NCBI GenBank assembly: GCA_965208945.1
Contig: OZ242366.1
Location: forward strand, 5,208,001-5,272,000
DNA length: 64,000 nt
Reading direction: 5' to 3'
From: JAPPLB01 sp965208945
GTDB taxonomy: Bacteria > Acidobacteriota > Terriglobia > Bryobacterales > UBA6623
Each line of letters opens with the position of its first letter. Within the stretch, counting starts at the first letter, position 1. Below the pieces are notes generated by a model. The model made no database searches, was not told the DNA's origin, and saw only the letters and a program-made list of their open reading frames with translations. Below, in pieces: positions 35,159-44,390 of this stretch. The translations under genes were made by a program, and so were the position numbers.

Positions 35159-36376
35159 CTACCAGTCTACGACCGAGCCGTCATCCGGATCGAACCTCGG
35201 CCGGTACTCTCTGGGCTCGCCCACCTGCGCCATCAGCTTGTCTTCGTCGATCGTGATCCCGAGGCCCGGATCAGTCAGCAGAGGCCGGTGGCCGTTGCGA
35301 ACCGGCGGCATCGGCTTGGCGAGCAGATCCATGTACTCGTTGTCGCCGCGTTCCTGAATGAGGAAATTCGGAATGGATGCCGCCACCTGAAAACTCGCCG
35401 CCAGCGAACACGGCCCTTGCGGGTTGTGAGGCGCCAGAGGCGAGTAGTATGCCTCGGCCATGCCCGCTATGATCTTCAGCTCGGTGATGCCGCCGGCGTA
35501 GCAGACATCCGGTTGAAGAATGGCCGCGGCCCGCTTTTCAAGGATCTCCTTGAAGCCCCATTTCGTGAAGATCCTCTCACCGGTGGCGATCGGGATGTGC
35601 GTCTTGCGCGCCAACTCCGCCATGACGTCGACGTTGAGCGCCTGGATGATCTCTTCGTAGAACCACGGGTTGTAGGGCTCAAGCGCCTTCATCAGAAGGA
35701 GCGCCGTCGGCGGCTGGACGGCGCCGTGGAAGTCCAGACCGATATCCACCTCGTCTCCGTACTTGCCGCGGAGCGCCTTGAAGCGCTCAACGACCTCGTC
35801 GACGAACTTCTGACCCTCGATGTACTTGATGGCCTGTCGCTCTTCGCCTCGCGGACCGGTCTTCATGGCAGTGACGCCGGTTTCTTCGCTGATGCGGCCA
35901 TACACTCGGACCCGGTCGCGCGTCGGCCCGCCGAGAAGCTTGTAGACGGGGACACCGTAGACCTTGCCCTTGATATCCCAAAGCGCCTGATCGATCCCGC
36001 TCGTGATCGCTGTCTTGATCGGACCTCCTCGGTAGAACGCTCCACGGTGAATTGCCTGCCAGTGGTGAACTACACGGCAGGGGTCCTGCCCGATGAGATA
36101 GTCGCCCACTTCCAACGCGCCGGCGGCGCAGGCCTTGGCGTCGTCCTTGAGCATTTCCCCCCATCCGACGATTCCGGCGTCTGTCGAAACTTTCACGAAG
36201 ACCCACGAGTTCTTCAAGACGAAGGTGTCAATCCCGGTGACCTTGATACTGTCGTTCGGACCCACCGCAGCCGCATCGGTTCGCTCGGCGGTGAAGAGGG
36301 CGTCGAGACCGACCAGCGCTCCTGCGCCCGCCAGACCGCGAAGCCAGGAACGACGGTTCATGCGAAAACGTGACAT
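35159..36376 (-). CDS. Tat-exported enolase-superfamily dehydratase (galactonate dehydratase-like)
   Basis: The 405-residue protein starts with a Tat-type signal (MNRRSWLRGLAGAGALVGL near residues 6-24). It then has an enolase-superfamily capping domain and barrel: metal ligands D215 (LDFHG), E241 or E242 and E267 (ATGER), with H217 and H317 (APHNPQGP) as likely acid/base residues. The LDFHG and APHNPQGP motifs resemble the D-galactonate/mannonate dehydratase group. A periplasmic dehydratase is unusual. The ATG at 36376 is chosen for its AGGAGG site; the longer frame runs into the adjacent repeat. Confidence 0.85.
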   Translation of the reverse strand: MSRFRMNRRSWLRGLAGAGALVGLDALFTAERTDAAAVGPNDSIKVTGIDTFVLKNSWVFVKVSTDAGIVGWGEMLKDDAKACAAGALEVGDYLIGQDPCRVVHHWQAIHRGAFYRGGPIKTAITSGIDQALWDIKGKVYGVPVYKLLGGPTRDRVRVYGRISEETGVTAMKTGPRGEERQAIKYIEGQKFVDEVVERFKALRGKYGDEVDIGLDFHGAVQPPTALLLMKALEPYNPWFYEEIIQALNVDVMAELARKTHIPIATGERIFTKWGFKEILEKRAAAILQPDVCYAGGITELKIIAGMAEAYYSPLAPHNPQGPCSLAASFQVAASIPNFLIQERGDNEYMDLLAKPMPPVRNGHRPLLTDPGLGITIDEDKLMAQVGEPREYRPRFDPDDGSVVDW

Positions 36377-36478
36377 CGGACATACCCTCCTGTATGCGTT
36401 ACCCCTCCTCCGGCCGGGGTCATCCCAGCTTACGGCACTTCGGCCGGCCACCACCACTTCCCTGCCCCATGGGGCTAA

Positions 36479-36655
36479 CCTGCATTTCTCACCACCCGAC
36501 GGTCGAAGCACGCGATACGACCGCCAGGACTTCGTTGCGCTTGCTTGCCGTGCTCAACGTACTGTTCAAGTACGCCTGCGCGCGCCAAGCGGCTCGCGCC
36601 TCGTCCTGACGGCCCTCTCACGCACTTCTCCTCGCCACGTGGTGAGAAAGGCAGG
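36479..36655 (+). mobile_element. MITE-like repeat, type A, copy 9
   Basis: The left end is canonical and the right end reads GTGGTGAGAAAGGCAGG. Flanks are CTAA (36475-36478) and CTAA (36656-36659). It has an intact, empty IS110 target. Confidence 0.9.
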
Positions 36656-36698
36656 CTAAGCCGGCCGCATGGGGTAGCCGGCGCCGACCTTTCGCTGA

Positions 36699-36732
36699 CC
36701 TGCATTTTTCACCACGTGGAGAGAAAGGCAGG
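36699..36732. repeat. Minimal 34-bp hairpin derivative of the repeat, copy 10
   Basis: Only the two ends remain, joined through CACGTGG: CCTGCATTTTTCACCACG followed by TGGAGAGAAAGGCAGG. It can fold as one long imperfect hairpin. The flank CTAC at its right end supplies the TAG stop of the minus-strand ceramidase-like gene. Confidence 0.8.
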
Positions 36733-38148
36733 CTACGAAATCAAAAGCTCCCGCACTGCGGCCGTCAGCAGTTCGTCGACCTTCGGGTCACACCAGGCGA
36801 CGCTCACTTCGTAGCCGCCTTGCGGATAGGCTTCCTTCGTGGGGATGTACCAAGGGCCGTCGTCGCCATAAGCCGCGGTCGCGACAAACCGCTCGGGCCG
36901 CATCTCTTGCGCCCGCAACTGGTACTCGACAAAACATTCCCCAGGCAGGTGCAGCATGGCAATGTCGTTGACTTGCAGGCTGCTGACGACGATGGGTTCC
37001 CCGCGGGCGAACCGGCGAAGGTAGGCCAAGGTGAACGAAGGACGATTGCGCTGTACGACGCTGCGGGACGGGTCGGCAATCTGTGCGGCGAGCTCGCCGG
37101 CATCGAAACGGGGATGCGGTTCCGGCAGGAACGGCACCGTGCGCCAGTCGATCGACTCGACAGGCTCCGGGCGGAGGTCCGCTTCCGAGAGGGTGATCGC
37201 CTGGTACATGCGTTCGGTCAAGACGGGGCGCATGGGCTTCGAACCGTCGTTATACTTGCCAGCCCCGACATTGCCCCCACAGCCATTGAAATAGAGGTGC
37301 AGACAGTCCGGCTCTTCGCGCTGCCGCTGCCGGCGCGCCAAGCCGCAGAAGTCGGCGCTGACGCGGCCGTCGCCGTAGTAACTCATCGGATGGCAGGCAT
37401 AGTAGTGGCATGCCGCAACCTTCTTGTCGTTGTCGTAGAACGCGACGGTCTTCAGCCAAGGATCGATCACTCCCTCCGGCAAGCGATGATGCTCAGGATT
37501 GCGTGAACTGCTTCCCCGCTGTGTACCGACCTTGCCGTCAGGACCCAAAATTCGACGATTGGACGCGACCTTCTCGACACGGGCTTGCCCGTGGGCGACG
37601 GCGGTGACCTGCCGCGGCTGCGTCAAGGCCTTGCTGACCGCGTCCTGGCTCCTCTGCAGGCAGCCCTGGAAGAATGCGAGGTCGAGCGTCGGAGGGAGCT
37701 CCGGGTACTGCGCGACGATCTCCTGAGCGTCCAGGCAGGCAAAAGGCGCATTGTGCGGGTGCACGCTGTGAAGAGCGACCCGCTCGGGCGTCGTACCCGC
37801 GGCCTCGGCCAGCGCTTGACGCCACGTGATGTGAGCGGCGTTCAGAATACCGGTCCAGTCGACGACGCAGATCACGATGGGCTTATCGAGACCCAACAAC
37901 ACGAACCCGATCGCCTCCAGAGGATCGTCCACTCCGACAACGGGCTGAATCCATCCGCCACACAGGGAATGGCCCATCGGCGGCGTGACGTCGAATCGGA
38001 AGGGACAGAGGTGCAATGTGTTCATGGCCGTGTCCGAGCAACGAGCGGCCAACAGGCCTGATCCAGCCAATGTTGTCCGGAGGAACGTTCGGCGATCGAC
38101 GGCGCTCGATGCGATTTCATTTGCGTGGTTGTCTCTGACTGGCTTCAT
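36733..38148 (-). CDS. Tat-exported neutral/alkaline ceramidase-like protein
   Basis: The 471-residue protein has a twin-arginine signal (RRTFLRTTLAGSG, about residues 19-31). The mature part resembles the N-terminal domain of neutral/alkaline non-lysosomal ceramidases: FDVTPPMGHSLCGG, SVHPHNAP (candidate Zn His), HYYACHPMSYYG, SADFCG and NGCGGNVGAGKY. Many environmental proteins share this domain without proven ceramidase activity, and it lacks the C-terminal domain of full enzymes. It is probably a periplasmic hydrolase. Its stop codon TAG is formed by the CTA next to the 34-bp repeat derivative. Confidence 0.75.
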   Translation of the reverse strand: MKPVRDNHANEIASSAVDRRTFLRTTLAGSGLLAARCSDTAMNTLHLCPFRFDVTPPMGHSLCGGWIQPVVGVDDPLEAIGFVLLGLDKPIVICVVDWTGILNAAHITWRQALAEAAGTTPERVALHSVHPHNAPFACLDAQEIVAQYPELPPTLDLAFFQGCLQRSQDAVSKALTQPRQVTAVAHGQARVEKVASNRRILGPDGKVGTQRGSSSRNPEHHRLPEGVIDPWLKTVAFYDNDKKVAACHYYACHPMSYYGDGRVSADFCGLARRQRQREEPDCLHLYFNGCGGNVGAGKYNDGSKPMRPVLTERMYQAITLSEADLRPEPVESIDWRTVPFLPEPHPRFDAGELAAQIADPSRSVVQRNRPSFTLAYLRRFARGEPIVVSSLQVNDIAMLHLPGECFVEYQLRAQEMRPERFVATAAYGDDGPWYIPTKEAYPQGGYEVSVAWCDPKVDELLTAAVRELLIS

Positions 38149-38312
38149 GATGACGGATACTCCAACTGATCGAACATTGGGGCGCTTTTTCGGAGCTTGC
38201 AGGCGCGCGGAGGTCGGTTCAGCTTCGTTTGGCGGTTCTCAGCGGCGTTACACATTTCACTTTACACGGCCGGCTTCCAGATGCTGCATCCATGGGTTCG
38301 GAAACTCATTAG

Positions 38313-38582
38313 TCTGCATTTCTCACCACCCGACGACCCAAGCACGCGAAAAAAGGCCGTGATTCGTGTTCCGTGTCTCGTGATTCGTGAAAACCATGGG
38401 CGGGGGCCTAGTTCGCTCTAGAAGAAATGTCTGATGGCCGGTGAACCGGAGAGGCCGTGTTTCGCGACCCGAGGCGTGAAGGAGGTGATTTGGCAAGTAC
38501 TCCTACGCGCGCCAAGCGGCTTGCGCCTCGTCCTGACGGCCCTCTCACGCACTTCGCCTCGCCACGTGGTGAGAAATGCAGG
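38313..38582 (+). mobile_element. MITE-like repeat, type B, copy 11
   Basis: Left end TCTGCATTTCTCACCAC, right end GTGGTGAGAAATGCAGG. Flanks are TTAG (38309-38312) and CTAT (38583-38586). The type B interior has CGTGATT-like heptamers (38360-38392) and joins the common right half at CAAGTACTCC. Confidence 0.85.
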
Positions 38583-39643
38583 CTATCGCTCTTCGGGTCA
38601 ATGCAATATCGAACGCGCCCCTTTCTCAGCATGGGTTCATTCACCACGAATGGACACGAACCAACACAGATGAGAGGCGTTTTTGCCGTGGAGTCGGGAG
38701 CTGTGTGCCCCTTCGCGTCCACCGCAGCGGAAGCAGCCCGGAGGCGGCGGGAGCGGCGGCGGACGGCGCGCGGACACCGGCTCGGGGGGAGGGGGGGCCG
38801 AATAAAGGCCGTGATTCGTGACTCGTGTCTCGTGATTCGTAAAAAACCTGTTGACCGGGCTCGGGGCTGTTCTCCCTGGAGTCGCCGGAGGAATAGGGAA
38901 AACCCATGTTGCGTGTCTCGTGGCTGGTGAAAACCCCACAGGCAGTGTTGCCGGCGCGGGGGACGGCGGCCGCCCATGCCGCGCCATGCCGCTCCACAAC
39001 GCGCAGGAAAGCAGCGACCGAACGGCGCGCGGACCCTTTCCCAGGGGGGTGGGGGGGCCGGGAAATCGTGGGAAATGCCGGGAAATCGTGGGAAATCGTG
39101 GGAAGAAAAGCGTAAAGGCCGTGATTCGTGTCTCGTGATTCGTGATTCGTGAAAAACCCGTTGGCCGGGCTTGGGGTTGCTCTCCTTGGAGCCGCCGGAG
39201 GGACAGGGAGAATCCATGTTGCGTGATTCTTGTCTCGTGAAAAGCATAAAAGCCGTGTCTCGTGATTCGTGAAAACCTTACAGGCCGTGTTGCCGGCGCG
39301 GGGGACGGAGGCCGCCCATGCCGCGCCACAACGCGCAGGAAAGCAGCGACCGGGCGGCTCTTCTGTCCCCACCCGACTTGGCCCCGACGAGCGCGGATGG
39401 GGTTTTCATTCCCAACAACGGCGTCATCACTTTCAACATAAACCGGCCCCCGACCGAAAAAAAGACTGAAGCCCTTCAGTACCAAGAGGCAACGATTCGA
39501 CAAATCCGTGTCTCGAAAAGGCCGTGATTCGTGTCTCGTGAAAGCCTCGGAATTCGCGCTGGCTTGCGCCGCACGCCAGGCAATAGCCGTGTTTCGTGAT
39601 TCGTGATTCGTGAAAAACCTTAAAAGCAGTGGCTTGTGACTAG
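38583..39643 (+). repeat. Gene-free block of heptamer arrays and duplicated segments
   Basis: No gene is supported. Short arrays of 7-bp units (CGTGATT, CGTGTCT, CGTGTTT) ending in CGTGAAAA recur at about 38812, 39120, 39245, 39520 and 39590. A decamer array (GGGAAATCGT) lies at 39060-39105. A block with GTGTTGCCGGCGCGGGGGAC occurs twice (38945 and 39286). A hairpin ACTGAAGCCCTTCAGT lies near 39466. Long frames here are by-products of the 7-bp periodicity. Confidence 0.8.
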
Positions 39644-39844
39644 CCTGCATTTCTGACCACCCGACGGTCGAAGCACGCGATACGAGCGCCAGGACTTCGT
39701 TGCGCTTGCTTGCCGTGCTCAACGTACTGTTCAAGTACGCCTGCGCGCGCCAAGCGGCTCGCGCCTTTTTCCTCCGCCCGGCTTGCGCCTAGTCCTGACG
39801 GCCCTCTCACGCACTTCGCCTCGCCATGTGGTGAGAAAAGCAGT
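39644..39844 (+). mobile_element. MITE-like repeat, type A', copy 12
   Basis: Left end CCTGCATTTCTGACCAC, right end GTGGTGAGAAAAGCAGT. Flanks are CTAG (39640-39643) and CTAT (39845-39848). It carries the TTTTTCCTCCGCCCG block and an intact, empty IS110 target. Confidence 0.88.
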
Positions 39845-40401
39845 CTATCTGGAAACGCCGGCGGGCCTGTGAATCTTGCTTTTGTTTGCGCCACGGATCT
39901 TGCTCCACGAGACATGAGAAACAGCTCTTCTCTCCTGATGCTATGCCGGCCGGCGCGGAAAAAAAAGACTGAAGGGCTTCAGTACCAACAGGTACCATAC
40001 GAGCCACGGAAAAGGCCGTGTTTCGTGTCTCGTGATTCGTGAAAACCGTTGGCCGCGGCTTGGGGTTGCTCTACCGGGAAACGCCGGCGGGCCGGTTAAC
40101 CTTTTTCGTTGCTTACGTTTGCGCCACGGATCCAGCATCACGGGACATGAGAAACGGCTCTTCTCTCCCGATGCCTAGCATGCCGGAGCGGAAAAAACAA
40201 GACTGAAGGGCTTCAGTACCAACAGGTATCGTTTGGGCCACGGGAAAGGCCGTGATTCGAAAAAAAGCCGTGTTTCGTGACTCGTGTTTCGTGATTCGTG
40301 AAAAACATAAATGCCGTGATTCGTGTTTCGTGTTTCGTGAAAACCATTGGTGGCGGCCTCGTTCGCTCCAGAAGAAATGTCTGACGGCCGTTGAACCTTA
40401 A
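39845..40401 (+). repeat. Tandemly duplicated segment with heptamer arrays
   Basis: A unit of roughly 200 bp occurs twice (from about 39850 and about 40076). Each has GGAAACGCCGGCGGGCC, then TTTGCGCCACGGATC, a GACATGAGAAAC segment, the hairpin ACTGAAGGGCTTCAGT and a CGTG heptamer array. The 3' part is a type B repeat fragment into which copy 13 is inserted. No gene is seen. Confidence 0.8.
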
Positions 40402-40602
40402 CCTGCCTTTCTCACTACCCGACGGTCGAAGCACACGATACGAGCACCAGGACTTCGTTGCGCTTGCTTGCCGTGCTCAAGGTACGGTTCAAGTACGCCT
40501 GTGCGCGCCAAGCGGCTCGCGCCTTTTTCCTCCGCCCGGCTTGCGCCTAGTCCTGACGGCCCTCTCACCCACTCCGCCTCGCCGCGTGGTGAGAAATACA
40601 GG
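40402..40602 (+). mobile_element. MITE-like repeat, type A', copy 13 (nested in a type B fragment)
   Basis: Left end CCTGCCTTTCTCACTAC, right end GTGGTGAGAAATACAGG. Flanks are TTAA (40398-40401) and TTAG (40603-40606). The sequence to its left ends in GACGGCCGTTGAACC, the interior of a type B repeat, which elsewhere continues with CTAA. So it inserted at an internal YTAR site. Confidence 0.88.
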
Positions 40603-40747
40603 TTAGAATCGGAGGTCCTTTTCGGGTTAGTTTGCTTTCACGTTCAGGACCCTCCTGCGCCGGGGATCGAAGACGGGGGATCGAAGACGATTGCTGCGAG
40701 AGAGAATCAGATGCCGATTTCAATTGCTCTCGTGGCCGCTCGCTCCG

Positions 40748-41485
40748 ATGGAGGACTTTCGCAAGCCGATGCAGGCGCTGCCGCTGCGAGAAGGCGCCAA
40801 GCGGACAAGATACCCTTTTCGCCTGCTGCGCTACTGGTGGGTGTACCAGGGGATTCTCGATGAGACACGCCGCCTGGGCCGGGGGCCGACCATTGTGGAC
40901 GTCGGCTCCGAAATCGGATTGCTGAGAAGCCTTGCGCCGCAGGTACCCGGCGCCCACTGGATCGGGCTGGACCGCAACGTCGGCAACCAGCACGTCGCGG
41001 TCGCCGGGTACGACGAACTTCACGAATGCAATCTCGAGCAGTCCATACCGCTCGCCGACGGTTCGGCCGACATCATCGTCTGCTCACATATCCTCGAGCA
41101 CCTCAGGAACCCGGAAAACGCTCTCGGCGAAGCAATCCGCGTTCTGAAACCCGGCGGAGTCCTGCTGGTGGGCTCTCCCGTGCTGTGGAGGCCCGTGGCG
41201 GCGTACTATCAGCGGCGGTACAACCGTGAACTGCAAACGGGCAAACGGCAGCTTGGGCAGCATGTCACCGCCTTCCATCCGAAAATGTGGAAACGGCTGG
41301 CCGCCCGGCTCGGGCTCGAAGTAGAGATTTTCGCCGGCTCGCACATCCTTCGCTGGACCGGCAGCCGCCTGGAAAACCACCAAGCCTGGGTCCGCCTCAA
41401 TCAGTTTCTGGCGGCCATCTTCCCGGCTTTCGGCAACGAAGTCTGCATTCAGCTTCGCACTCCGTCCGGCGACAAGACACCTTAG
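40748..41485 (+). CDS. SAM-dependent methyltransferase (type 11)
   Basis: The protein of about 245 residues has a class I methyltransferase core: IVDVGSEIGLLRSL (motif I), GLDRN (acidic end of beta-2), ADIIVCSHILEHLRNPENAL and EAIRVLKPGGVLLVGSP. This is the Methyltransf_11 pattern. The C-terminal part with HVTAFHPKMWKRLAARLGLEV is typical of methyltransferases near glycan genes, but no such cluster is visible. The ATG at 40748 is used; an in-frame TTG at 40691 would add 19 residues, and neither has a clear ribosome site. Substrate unknown. Confidence 0.8.
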   Translation: MEDFRKPMQALPLREGAKRTRYPFRLLRYWWVYQGILDETRRLGRGPTIVDVGSEIGLLRSLAPQVPGAHWIGLDRNVGNQHVAVAGYDELHECNLEQSIPLADGSADIIVCSHILEHLRNPENALGEAIRVLKPGGVLLVGSPVLWRPVAAYYQRRYNRELQTGKRQLGQHVTAFHPKMWKRLAARLGLEVEIFAGSHILRWTGSRLENHQAWVRLNQFLAAIFPAFGNEVCIQLRTPSGDKTP

Positions 41486-41596
41486 CCTGCAGCGCTCTGC
41501 TCGAGCGGGTCGCGGCCAGTCCCGTTTTTCTTCTTCGGGGTCTTCTTTGGAACGGGAAGCCGCCGTGCTGCGCCGCGGCACGGGGGGAGAAACTAA

Positions 41597-41796
41597 CCTG
41601 AATTTCTCACCACCCGACGGTCGAAGCACACAATACGACCGCCAGGACTTCGTTGCGCTTGCTTGCCGTGCTCGACGTACTGTCAAGTACGCCTGCGCGC
41701 GCCAAGCGGCTCGCGCCTTTTTCCTCCGCCCGGCTTGCGCCTAGTCCTGACGGCCCTCTCACCCACTTCGCCTCGCCACGTGGTGAGAAATACAGG
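41597..41796 (+). mobile_element. MITE-like repeat, type A', copy 14
   Basis: Left end CCTGAATTTCTCACCAC, right end GTGGTGAGAAATACAGG. Flanks are CTAA (41593-41596) and CTAA (41797-41800), an exact 4-bp direct repeat. The IS110 target is one base short (CTGTCAAG). Confidence 0.9.
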
Positions 41797-41802
41797 CTAA
41801 AG

Positions 41803-43698
41803 TTATCCGGAGGCGAAATCGAGATTTTCCGTAATACGAATGCCTGCCGAGGAGAATCGTTCCAGAAAGTTGCGTGTCCGTTGCTGCGCTGCCGGTTCCT
41901 GCTCGACGCCCAGGTTGACGTTGAGCAAATCGACCATCCAGGGCGCCTTCTGGGCGAACTTCACATACGCATCCACCACCTCTCTCGAGACCGGGAGCGT
42001 CGTGATTTTGGAGTCGTCGTGAACATCCACGTTCCGGGCCCGTTGAAGCTTCGCGTATTCTTCGGAGAGTAGCCGCGAGAACATCTCTTCGGTAAACGGA
42101 TCGCCTTCGCTTGCGCCGGTTTCCGCATCCGGCGCCGTGAGCAGGGCCGTCTTGTGGAGCCATTCCCAGAGGATGCTGAGCCGGATCTCGCCGGTCGCCA
42201 TATCTTCCATGAGGTAGAGAACGTCGTCGTTGCCGAAGAAATCCGCAGGTTTGAGGGCAGCCGCCTGGAATCCCTGTTCGAAGGCGTTGCCGTACTGCAC
42301 AGCTACGCTGATGAGGTCCCTGGCCCCTCGGATCGTCCGGGGAGCGGGTTCGAGAAGAACCAAACCGCCGGCATCTGCATCCGTGTAGGACAGAGGCGGG
42401 AACGACCGGCCGGCCTGATTCGCCTGGCCGGCCTTCTGCCAAACCGGGCGGATGATATGCACCATCTTCCAGTGGGCCACCCATTTACCGCTGGCCCCCT
42501 CTCTCTGTTCCCGTTCTGCGCCCAGGACCGCCCTCTTCATGCTCTCGGAAACGCCCGATTCCGATCCGACCGGGATATTGGGCTCCATGCCGCCTTGCCA
42601 GAGCGCGCATTGCCCCTTGCTGTCGGGAGTGTTGGTCGCCCGCCGGACGCGGTCTTCGTAATTCCGCATGTAACCGTAGGTCATGACGACCGCATCGATG
42701 TTCGGGTGGATGAAATCCCGATCCCAGGCCATGGCATCCGCGACGCTGTTGATGTAGTCCCAACGGCCGGTATTGAATCCGACAAAGCGGTTTCCCAGGG
42801 CCGCGCGAATCTCCATCAACTGGAACGAGGCCTCGAGCTGCTCGATCAGAACGTATGTCTTGACCGCTCCGCTCGACAACCCCAGGCAGGTTTCGACGCC
42901 GCTGAGAATGTCATGCCACAGCGCGGCCTCCTCCGCCGTCTGAATCTTCGGCAGGTAGAGAACGAGGCTGGCGCCCTGTTGCGCCAATGACTCATGGTTA
43001 GCAACGACGTAGAGGACCGCGTCGACCATCGACGCCGAAAACCCGCTGCCGTCGGCGTTGCGAATGTGACGATCATCCAGATGCAGGCCGCGCGCTCGAA
43101 AGATCCTGGTGGTGAAGTCAAGTTGCCGGCGCCAGTCCTCGATGATCTTCCGTCCGAAGAAGCCTTCCGCCCAGGCGTTCATTTCCGCCGCCACAGCCTC
43201 GGCCGCCTGTAGAAAGACCGGGTCCTTCGCGAACGCCAAGCGGAGGTTCCGCTGGTTGTCGAGAGACATCGTCCCGATCTGACCCAGGGCGTCCTCACCA
43301 TCAAACATCCATCCGTCAGCCCCGGAGAGCAAGGCATACGCAACATTGCGAATGCTCCTGGCCAACGGCGCGCGCGGTTTGGCGCCGGGACCGGTCCCTT
43401 GCACCCACTGGCGCTTCAGGTCTTCGGGAATCGCGGAACCGGTGAACCGCCCGGCGCGAGCGTCGGCGACCTTGATCCCGGCCCGGGGGATTGTGGATTC
43501 AGGGTCCAGAAAACGGATCCTTTCACCCTGCCGAGCCCGCCTACGGCGGCGTTCCAACCGGGCCTGCATCACAGCCTTGCGATCGCTGTCAAGCCCGGCC
43601 AACTCGGCCAGAACCGAAAGAGCTTTCGGCGTCACCACGTCGGCGTACTGTTCCTGCACTCCCGCCCTGATCTCGAACACATCGGATATCGTCTTCAT
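41803..43698 (-). CDS. aceB: Malate synthase
   Basis: The protein of about 631 residues contains the malate synthase signature FVGFNTGRWDYINSVADAM and the surrounding barrel (LARSIRNVAYALLSGADGWMFDGEDALG, LYLPKIQTAEEAALWHDIL, HPNIDAVVMTYGYMRNYEDRVRRATN). It should condense glyoxylate with acetyl-CoA to malate in the glyoxylate shunt. It is longer than the roughly 530-residue form A but lacks the full layout of form G. The ATG at 43698 is chosen because the 44 residues upstream look non-coding. No isocitrate lyase gene is nearby. The stop is 6 bp from a repeat. Confidence 0.85.
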   Translation of the reverse strand: MKTISDVFEIRAGVQEQYADVVTPKALSVLAELAGLDSDRKAVMQARLERRRRRARQGERIRFLDPESTIPRAGIKVADARAGRFTGSAIPEDLKRQWVQGTGPGAKPRAPLARSIRNVAYALLSGADGWMFDGEDALGQIGTMSLDNQRNLRLAFAKDPVFLQAAEAVAAEMNAWAEGFFGRKIIEDWRRQLDFTTRIFRARGLHLDDRHIRNADGSGFSASMVDAVLYVVANHESLAQQGASLVLYLPKIQTAEEAALWHDILSGVETCLGLSSGAVKTYVLIEQLEASFQLMEIRAALGNRFVGFNTGRWDYINSVADAMAWDRDFIHPNIDAVVMTYGYMRNYEDRVRRATNTPDSKGQCALWQGGMEPNIPVGSESGVSESMKRAVLGAEREQREGASGKWVAHWKMVHIIRPVWQKAGQANQAGRSFPPLSYTDADAGGLVLLEPAPRTIRGARDLISVAVQYGNAFEQGFQAAALKPADFFGNDDVLYLMEDMATGEIRLSILWEWLHKTALLTAPDAETGASEGDPFTEEMFSRLLSEEYAKLQRARNVDVHDDSKITTLPVSREVVDAYVKFAQKAPWMVDLLNVNLGVEQEPAAQQRTRNFLERFSSAGIRITENLDFASG

Positions 43699-44005
43699 CA
43701 CCCTAAGACTACGAAAAACTCCGTTCGGCTGCTTATTGGCTGCGAATCCGTCCTGGGGCCGAGACTCCGCGCACCCGCCAGACTGGTCCATGCCTGAGTT
43801 AATCGTTCCTTTACTTCGTCCAAATGGCACGGCTGGTGATTATCGGAGCAGGAGTTCTTATGAGTCCGGGACCCTGAAGATGCCGGGGCTACATGCAGAG
43901 ACTGTCCGGCTCCAGCTTCACTGACAGGCAAGGGCAGTAAGGCAGGAATGCTGGAGGTTCCCCTGAGGACAAGTTGAATGGCGGAATATCCCGGAACGGT
44001 TCCTG

Positions 44006-44034
44006 TTGACGATCTGTACCAAATTTGGTACTGT
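44006..44034 (+). promoter_or_regulatory. Promoter of the toxin-antitoxin operon
   Basis: A -35 box TTGACG (44006-44011) and a -10 box TACTGT (44029-44034) are separated by 17 bp, an optimal sigma-70-type spacing. The start point would fall at about 44040, at the toxin's GTG codon, so the message may be leaderless. Confidence 0.6.
44016..44031. promoter_or_regulatory. Palindromic operator of the toxin-antitoxin operon
   Basis: A perfect 16-bp palindrome GTACCAAATTTGGTAC lies between the -35 and -10 boxes, overlapping the -10. It is the expected binding site for the helix-turn-helix antitoxin encoded by the operon, giving autorepression. Confidence 0.7.
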
Positions 44035-44039
44035 TTTCT

Positions 44040-44390
44040 GTGGCACGTAAGCTCAAACGGCTGCCTGCGTATTTCTATCGCTCGAACAGTGGCCGCGAGC
44101 CGGTTCGTGAGTGGTTACAGGGCCTTGAGCGAGCCGATCGCAAGATCATCGGCGAGGACATCAAGGATATTGAATTCGCCTGGCCGATCGGGATGCCGCT
44201 TGTGCGCTCACTGGGTCAGGATCTGTGGGAAGCGCGCAGCATCCTGACTGGGCGAAAGATCGCGCGCGTGATCTTCTGCGTCGATGAAAGACATATGGTC
44301 TTGCTACACGGATTCATCAAGAAGACCCGGAAGACACCCCAGAAGGACATCGATCTGGCACTCAAACGCAAGAAGGGAGAAGAGCGGTGA
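44040..44390 (+). CDS. HigB/RelE-type toxin (phage Gp49-like family)
   Basis: The 116-residue basic protein matches the Gp49-like/HigB toxins: REPVREWLQGLERADRKIIGEDIKDIEF, GMPLVRSLGQDLWEARSIL, RVIFCVDERHMVLLHGFIKKTRKTPQKDIDLALKRKK. Such toxins cleave mRNA at the ribosome. It is the first gene, with the antitoxin second, the reverse of most TA operons but usual for HigBA. Start is GTG at 44040; there is no ribosome site upstream, consistent with a leaderless message. The stop overlaps the antitoxin start. Confidence 0.85.
   Translation: MARKLKRLPAYFYRSNSGREPVREWLQGLERADRKIIGEDIKDIEFAWPIGMPLVRSLGQDLWEARSILTGRKIARVIFCVDERHMVLLHGFIKKTRKTPQKDIDLALKRKKGEER

Noticed and set aside
38310..40400. Possible CRISPR array, because of regularly repeated short units
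   Set aside because: Units are contiguous 7-bp tandems or scattered composite repeats without equal-length unique spacers, and no cas genes are present.
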